Shown here one piece after another: positions 58,722-64,000 of a stretch of 64,000 bases of DNA (the first letter of the stretch is position 1; each line of letters opens with the position of its first letter). The notes under the pieces are model-generated. The model saw nothing but the letters and a program-made list of their open reading frames with translations. It searched no databases and had not been told where the DNA came from. The DNA is from Streptomyces silvae (lineage in GTDB: Bacteria; Actinomycetota; Actinomycetes; Streptomycetales; Streptomycetaceae): contig NZ_JAERUC010000206.1 in the NCBI RefSeq assembly GCF_016745505.1, positions 62,001 to 126,000 on the forward strand, in the 5' to 3' direction. A program made the position numbers and the translations under genes.

Positions 58722-58765
58722 AAGCAGAAACTTGAACGGTTGCACTTATTGACTCGTTTCTGCTT
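58722..58765. promoter_or_regulatory. Inverted repeat AAGCAGAAAC ... GTTTCTGCTT
   Basis: Perfect 10-bp arms (58722-58731 and 58756-58765) enclose 24 bp including TTGACT, in the divergent TetR/monooxygenase promoter. It is a good candidate operator for the TetR protein. Confidence 0.6.
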
Positions 58766-58862
58766 TGGTTGCTTCAGCAGGGGTCGCCGCCCGTCCTGGT
58801 CGCGGCACCCGGTCATCGCCGTGCCCCGGCGCCCGGAACCCCGCCGACGAAAGGACCCCACC

Positions 58863-60011
58863 ATGAACTCTCCGACGCCGCCGAACGCGCGGATCAGCAT
58901 CATCGGAGCCGGCCCCGGAGGCCTCACCTGTGCCCGCATCCTCCAGCGGCACGGCATAGCGGTGACGGTGTACGACCGGGATCCGGATGCCGGCTCCCGC
59001 AACCAGGGAGGCTCCCTCGACCTGCACGAGGAGGACGGGCAGCTCGCGCTCCACGAGGCGGGCCTGCTGGAGGAGTTCTTCGCACTCGCCCGGTTCGAGG
59101 GGCAGGAGATGCGCAGCATGGACCGGACGGGACACCTCATCGGCCATCACCTGCCGGACGAGGGCGAGACGGCCAGGCCCGAGATCGACCGCGGGCAGCT
59201 CCGCGATCTCCTGGTGGCCTCACTCGCGCCGGGGACCGTCCGCTGGGGGAGTGCCCTCGTCTCGGTGGACGGACCGGCCGACGGGCCGCGCACCCTGACG
59301 TTCACCGACGGCACGGCCGTGGAGACGGATCTCGTGATCGGTGCGGACGGCGCCTTCTCCCGGGTCCGCGCGGCGGTGTCGGCCGCAGTGCCGCAGTACA
59401 CCGGGGTCAGCTTCCTGGAGGCGTGGTTCGACGCCATGGAGACCGCGCACCCCGAGCTCTCCGAACTGGTCGGGAAGGGGAGCGCGCACGCCGGCGACGG
59501 TGAGCGGGGCCTCTTCGCGCAGCGCAACAGCGGGGGCCATATGCGGGTCTACCTCATGCGGCGCGTCCCCGTGGACTGGATCGCGGCGAACGGGCTGCGC
59601 CCCGGGGACACCGAAGGCATCCGCGCGCATCTGCTGGAGGCCTACGCGGGGTGGTCGCCGCAGATGCTCCGCATGATCACCGACAACGACGGCCCGTACG
59701 TCGACCGTCCGCTGTTCGCCCTGCCGGTGCCGCACACCTGGGAGCACACGCCCGGGGTGACGCTCCTGGGCGACGCCGCGCACCTCATGCCGCCGCTCGG
59801 CGTCGGCGTCAACCTCGCCATGCTCGACGCCTGCGAACTGGCGCTCGCACTCGCCGGCGCGTCCACCGTCGACGACGCGGTGCGCGGCTACGAGAAGACC
59901 ATGCTCCCGCGCTCGGCCGAGCTGGCCCGGCAGCTCGAAGGCGGAGCCGAGCACCTTCTCGGCGTCCCCGACGCCGAGGGGGCCGAGCCGTCCGGCCACG
60001 CCCAGCCCTGA
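58863..60011 (+). CDS. TetX-like FAD-dependent monooxygenase
   Basis: ATG 58863 follows AAAGGACC. The 382-residue protein has the FAD GxGxxG motif ISIIGAGPGGLTCARILQRHGI. The loop NQGGSLDLHEEDGQLALHEAGLL closely matches the TetX GGTLDLH block. LVIGADGAFSRVR and VTLLGDAAHLMPPLGVGVNLAMLDACELA complete the p-hydroxybenzoate hydroxylase fold. It may hydroxylate or destroy aromatic polyketides, including tetracyclines. The divergent TetR gene supports inducible detoxification. Tetracycline as the substrate is inference. Confidence 0.88.
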   Translation: MNSPTPPNARISIIGAGPGGLTCARILQRHGIAVTVYDRDPDAGSRNQGGSLDLHEEDGQLALHEAGLLEEFFALARFEGQEMRSMDRTGHLIGHHLPDEGETARPEIDRGQLRDLLVASLAPGTVRWGSALVSVDGPADGPRTLTFTDGTAVETDLVIGADGAFSRVRAAVSAAVPQYTGVSFLEAWFDAMETAHPELSELVGKGSAHAGDGERGLFAQRNSGGHMRVYLMRRVPVDWIAANGLRPGDTEGIRAHLLEAYAGWSPQMLRMITDNDGPYVDRPLFALPVPHTWEHTPGVTLLGDAAHLMPPLGVGVNLAMLDACELALALAGASTVDDAVRGYEKTMLPRSAELARQLEGGAEHLLGVPDAEGAEPSGHAQP

Positions 60012-60036
60012 CCGCACGTACGGGTCAGGAGGGGGT

Positions 60037-60819
60037 TCAGCGCAGCGCTGCCACCAGCGCGTCGCTGGCGGAGCACCAGACCTGCCGGGCCTCGCCGAAG
60101 CCCTGCTCCAGCAGGGTCTCGATGTGCCACCGGGTGAGGGTGGGGCGATCGCGCCGGCCGGCGTCCGCCCTGGGGCGCCGTGGATCGCCCAGCAGGGCGA
60201 ACCGCTCGGCCGTGGCCGCGGCGAGGAGAGGATCGCGGGCCGCCGCGTCCCACCAGTCCGCCCAGTCCACGGCTCCCTCCCGCCGCTGCTGCTCCTGGCG
60301 CCCGGTGTGCAGGGTCCGGAGCGCCGCGTTGAGACGGGGGGCGGACCCGTCCTCCATGTGGTCGGCGTTCAGGAAGACGCCGCCCTCACGCAGGACCCCG
60401 GTCAGTGAGCCGTAGAGACGGCGGAGCGGCTCGGTGTCCAGCCAGTGCAGGGCGGTGGCCGTCACCACCGCGTCGTACGGCGCTTCGGGGAGGCGGCCGG
60501 TCCAGCCGGGGTCGGTCAGGTCGGCCTCCACGAAGGTGACGCGGTCGTCGCCCGCGAAGTGCCCGCGCGCGATGGTCAGCAGCGTCGGATCGATGTCCAG
60601 ACACGTGGTGCGGGCGCCGGGCAGTCGCCGCAGCAGCCGGTCGGAGATGCTGCCGGTGCCGCACGCCAGGTCGAGGACGCGCGGGGCGGATCCCGCCACG
60701 GCCTCGACCGTGTCGAGCATGACCCGGAAGCGCTCCTCCCGGTCCGGCATGTACCACTCCTGCTGCCGGTCCCAACTGGTCTGCAGGCGCTGCCATGCGG
60801 AGGTGGCGGTCGCTGTCAT
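60037..60819 (-). CDS. Class I SAM-dependent methyltransferase
   Basis: ATG 60819 follows GGAAGGGAAGAG; upstream in-frame codons are less likely. The 260-residue protein has PRVLDLACGTGSISDRLLRRLPGA (SAM motif I). ARTTCLDIDPTLLTIARGHF and VEADLTDPGWTGRLPEAPYDAVVTATALHW follow. The substrate is unknown. It is near but not overlapping the ABC exporter and NRPS genes on the same strand, so it could tailor the peptide, though the 161-bp gap contains its own palindrome. Confidence 0.88.
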   Translation of the reverse strand: MTATATSAWQRLQTSWDRQQEWYMPDREERFRVMLDTVEAVAGSAPRVLDLACGTGSISDRLLRRLPGARTTCLDIDPTLLTIARGHFAGDDRVTFVEADLTDPGWTGRLPEAPYDAVVTATALHWLDTEPLRRLYGSLTGVLREGGVFLNADHMEDGSAPRLNAALRTLHTGRQEQQRREGAVDWADWWDAAARDPLLAAATAERFALLGDPRRPRADAGRRDRPTLTRWHIETLLEQGFGEARQVWCSASDALVAALR

Positions 60820-60927
60820 GAGTGCGGCTCTTCCCTTCCGGATACGGTCTGTCCCGGCCGTCGCGGACAATCACCGTGCCCAGTATGTGCACTCGATGTG
60901 TTCTTACCACCAGCTCGCAACAATGCC

Positions 60928-60944
60928 GATCCATGGAATGGATC
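60928..60944. promoter_or_regulatory. Palindrome GATCCATGGAATGGATC
   Basis: A 7-bp dyad with a 3-bp centre sits 109 bp before the methyltransferase start and 37 bp after the exporter stop. It may be an operator for the methyltransferase or a remnant of a terminator. Confidence 0.4.
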
Positions 60945-60980
60945 ACTCGGCGTGAACGGCACCGCAGGCGGCCGGGTCCG

Positions 60981-61777
60981 TCAGCCGAGAGTGATGCGGC
61001 GGAACCGCCTCAGCGCGAGCGCACTGAACACGGCGGTGATGAGGCAGGCGCAGAACACCGCGTACGGCAGCGCGTGCACGACCGGCCAGGCGTCTCCGGC
61101 AGGGAAGCCGCCCGGCGGCGGATTGCCGAAGAGCTGCCGTACGGCGGTCGCGGTGGCGGAGACGGGATTCCACTCCGCGACCGTACGCAGCGGACCCGGC
61201 ATGGAGTCCGTCGAGACGAACGCGGAGGAGACGAAGGTGACCGGGAACAGCCAGACCAGCCCGGCGCTCTGCGCCACCTCCACGCTGCGGGCCAGCAGCC
61301 CGATCGCAGCACCGACCCAGGACATGGCGAAGGCGAACAGCAGGATCAGCCCGTAGGCGAGCAGAGCGCCGGCCGCGGAACCCGCGATGCGCCAGCCCAC
61401 CAGCAGCCCGCACACCGAGGTGACGGCCAGCGTCACCGTACTCATCGTCAGGTCGGACAGGGCCCGGCCCAGGAGCACGGCCATCGGGGGCATCGGCAGG
61501 GAGCGGAAGCGGTCGACGATCCCCTTGTCCATGTCGCCGGCCAGCCCGAGCGCGGTGAACGCCGCGTTGAAGGTGACGGCCTGGGCGAAGATCCCGCCCA
61601 TCAGAAAGGTGCGGTACCCCGCTCCGCCGAGGCTCCCGCCGAAGACGTAGGCCAGCAGCAGGACGAACATCACCGGCTGCACCAGGGCCGCGACGACGGA
61701 GCCGGGGGTACGGCGCAGGTTGAGCAGATTACGCCAGGCGATGAGAGAGGAGTCGCGTGCCAGCCTCCGGGCGGCCT

Positions 61778-61781
<4 letters not shown>
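60981..61781 (-). CDS. ABC-2 type exporter permease (DrrB-like)
   Basis: The 266-residue protein starts at GTG 61781, overlapping the ATPase stop (GTGA). Six membrane segments (PGSVVAALVQPVMFVLLLAYVFGG; LVGWRIAGSAAGALLAYGLILLFAF in pieces) and the ABC-2 motif LVWLFPVTFVSSAFVSTDSMPGPLRTVAEWNPVS in pieces. It pairs with the DrrA-type ATPase and probably exports the peptide or confers self-resistance. Confidence 0.92.
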
Positions 61782-62776
<995 letters not shown>

Positions 62777-62819
62777 GAGTGCCTCTCCTCGCACGGTGGG
62801 ACGGGCCGGACGGCCGTGT

Positions 62820-63026
62820 TCAGGCGACCCGCACGCGTGCGCTCCTGGGCGTGATGTCGGTCCAGTTCAGCTCCACGTACTCCAGGCAGGCGCCGTGCCC
62901 GGCCGGGCCGAACACCTCGTCCCAGCCGGCCGGTACGGGGGCGAAGGACGGCCACAGCGCGTGCTGCCCCTCGTCGTTGACCAGAACGCGGTGCTCGGTC
63001 CGGGGGTCGTCGAACGGGTTGGTCAT
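62820..63026 (-). CDS. MbtH-like protein
   Basis: The 68-residue protein starts [28 protein letters not shown]. The W residues in [13 protein letters not shown] and [13 protein letters not shown] match the MbtH fold. These proteins activate NRPS adenylation domains. Its ATG overlaps the NRPS stop (ATGA), which ties it to that synthetase. Confidence 0.95.
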   Translation of the reverse strand: MTNPFDDPRTEHRVLVNDEGQHALWPSFAPVPAGWDEVFGPAGHGACLEYVELNWTDITPRSARVRVA

Positions 63027-64000
63027 GAGAGATCTCCTTGTGCGGTTCGATGGATGGAGCGCAGGGCGGCCGACACGGTGGCGCCGATCTGCGCCCGCGC
63101 GGCCGGGGTCATCATCTGGGCGTGCGCGCACGCCACGTCGTGGTTCTCGATGTGCCCGTCGATGTACGGGGCCCAGAGGCCGAGCCCGAAGGTGTCGGGC
63201 GAGCGGCCCTCGGTGGCGGTGAAGAACAGCACCGGACCGTGGAACGTACGCGGGGTGTAGGCCCGCATCAGCCGGGCCTGACCGGCGAAGTTGTCCACCA
63301 TCGCGTCGATCGTGGCCGGTTCCAGGGACCCGAGCGGGCTGCCGGCGCGGCGGAACTCCTCCCGTACGGCGGCCGCTTCGACCTCCTCCGCCCCGGCCAG
63401 GGCCTCCTCGCCGACGCCGATGTTGGACAGCAGCGCCCGGAACACGGTGTCACGGCCGGCGCTGTCCAGGTCGTCCAGCGGGGCGAGCGGGAAGGCGTCC
63501 AGGACCGTCAGCAGAGCCACCCGCTCGCCCGCCTCCTGGAGCTGCACGGCCACCTCCTGGACGACATTGCCTCCGAAGGACCAGCCGAGGAGGTGGTACG
63601 GGCCGTGCGGCTGGACGCTCCGCAGCTCGGCCACGTAGACGGCGGCCATCTCCTCGATGCTGTCGGGGAAGGGTGCCGTGCCGTCCAGATTCGGCGTCTG
63701 CAGCCCGTACACCGGCTGGTCGTCGTCCAGGTGCGGGAGCAGTCCGCCGTACGACCAGGCCAGGCCGCCCGCCGGATGGACGCAGAAGAGCGGGGGCCGG
63801 CCGCCGGTGGTACGCAGCGGCAGCAGGGTCGCCAGCGGGTTGTCCCGTGCGCCGTCGAGGAGCCTTTCCGCCAGGGCCGCGACGGTCGGGGCCTCGAACA
63901 GGCTGCGGATGCTGACCTCCACACCGAGCGTGGTCCGGATACGGCCGATCAGCTGGGTGGCCATCAGGGAGTGGCCCCCCAGGGCGAAGAAGTCGTCGTC
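63023..64000 (-). CDS. Nonribosomal peptide synthetase, C-terminal T-TE fragment
   Basis: The frame enters from the right edge and stops at 63025-63023. The first visible part is [26 protein letters not shown], the peptidyl carrier domain with the phosphopantetheine Ser in [24 protein letters not shown] ends it. A type I thioesterase follows: [18 protein letters not shown], the nucleophile Ser in GWSFGGN, and a late His in [11 protein letters not shown] releases or cyclises the peptide. The adenylation and condensation domains lie outside the window, so the product cannot be predicted. Confidence 0.95.
   Translation of the reverse strand, partial: DDDFFALGGHSLMATQLIGRIRTTLGVEVSIRSLFEAPTVAALAERLLDGARDNPLATLLPLRTTGGRPPLFCVHPAGGLAWSYGGLLPHLDDDQPVYGLQTPNLDGTAPFPDSIEEMAAVYVAELRSVQPHGPYHLLGWSFGGNVVQEVAVQLQEAGERVALLTVLDAFPLAPLDDLDSAGRDTVFRALLSNIGVGEEALAGAEEVEAAAVREEFRRAGSPLGSLEPATIDAMVDNFAGQARLMRAYTPRTFHGPVLFFTATEGRSPDTFGLGLWAPYIDGHIENHDVACAHAQMMTPAARAQIGATVSAALRSIHRTAQGDLS

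Overview
The window is high-GC actinobacterial DNA and looks like a Streptomyces chromosome. The evidence is codon usage with G/C in third positions, GTG/ATG starts, many ATGA/GTGA stop-start overlaps, Tat-exported hydrolases, a sigma-R promoter and an ergothioneine operon. From memory, the order trxC ... egtDCBA ... olsBA ... sdhCAB ... rmdA ... lipoprotein resembles the S. coelicolor SCO0885-SCO0930 arm region, although intervals here differ. No rRNA, tRNA, CRISPR array, insertion sequence or integrase was seen.

Layout. 1-5.4 kb: a DUF4239 membrane protein (cut by the window edge), a polyproline membrane protein, a repeat lipoprotein, and a translationally coupled pair of an S-adenosyl methyltransferase and the c-di-GMP enzyme RmdA. 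5.3-11.5 kb: a LysR regulator divergent from an sdhCAB operon, then an NfeD/SPFH pair. 11.5-15.7 kb: a short UvrA paralogue, small Streptomyces proteins, a HAD phosphatase and dodecin. 15.8-19 kb: an orphan sugar-binding lipoprotein with a DasR-like operator, and olsB-olsA. 18.9-23.3 kb: egtA-B-C-D with overlapping genes. 23.4-27.5 kb: a PARG-like protein, a MazF-like protein, a GH18 hydrolase and a LacI regulator. 27.5-32 kb: thioredoxin behind a perfect sigma-R promoter, a flavin disulfide oxidoreductase, an MHS-type transporter with a highly structured leader, and a ComB-like phosphatase. 32-34.9 kb: a DNA-repair operon (ligase, LigD-type polymerase, Fpg/Nei glycosylase). 35-46 kb: a frameshifted amino-acid permease, a GH101 / GH35 / AraC group, a hydrolase remnant, a frameshifted CGNR gene, a three-gene membrane operon and a WS/DGAT-like protein. 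46-55.7 kb: a large GH2 beta-galactosidase, and a mannonate-type dehydratase with its ABC importer and a FadR-type regulator. 55.8-60.8 kb: regulator/enzyme pairs (XRE-alcohol dehydrogenase, TetR-TetX-like monooxygenase) and a methyltransferase. 61-64 kb: the edge of a nonribosomal peptide cluster (ABC exporter, MbtH, NRPS T-TE terminus).

How the parts work together. The most interesting module is the GH101 endo-alpha-N-acetylgalactosaminidase, the cytoplasmic GH35 beta-galactosidase and the AraC regulator. A near-identical bipartite GTCCA ... TTTGTCCATGG element lies about 64 bp before both enzyme genes. This suggests one regulator controls extracellular release and intracellular cleavage of Gal-GalNAc from O-glycans. 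A second sugar-acid module (54.7-50.3 kb) couples an importer to a dehydratase and carries a perfect FadR-type operator. Two genes (the APC permease and the CGNR protein) each carry a one-base frameshift in G/C-rich sequence, which may be real or a sequencing error. Several genes look leaderless, with a -10 hexamer 6-7 bp before the start codon.
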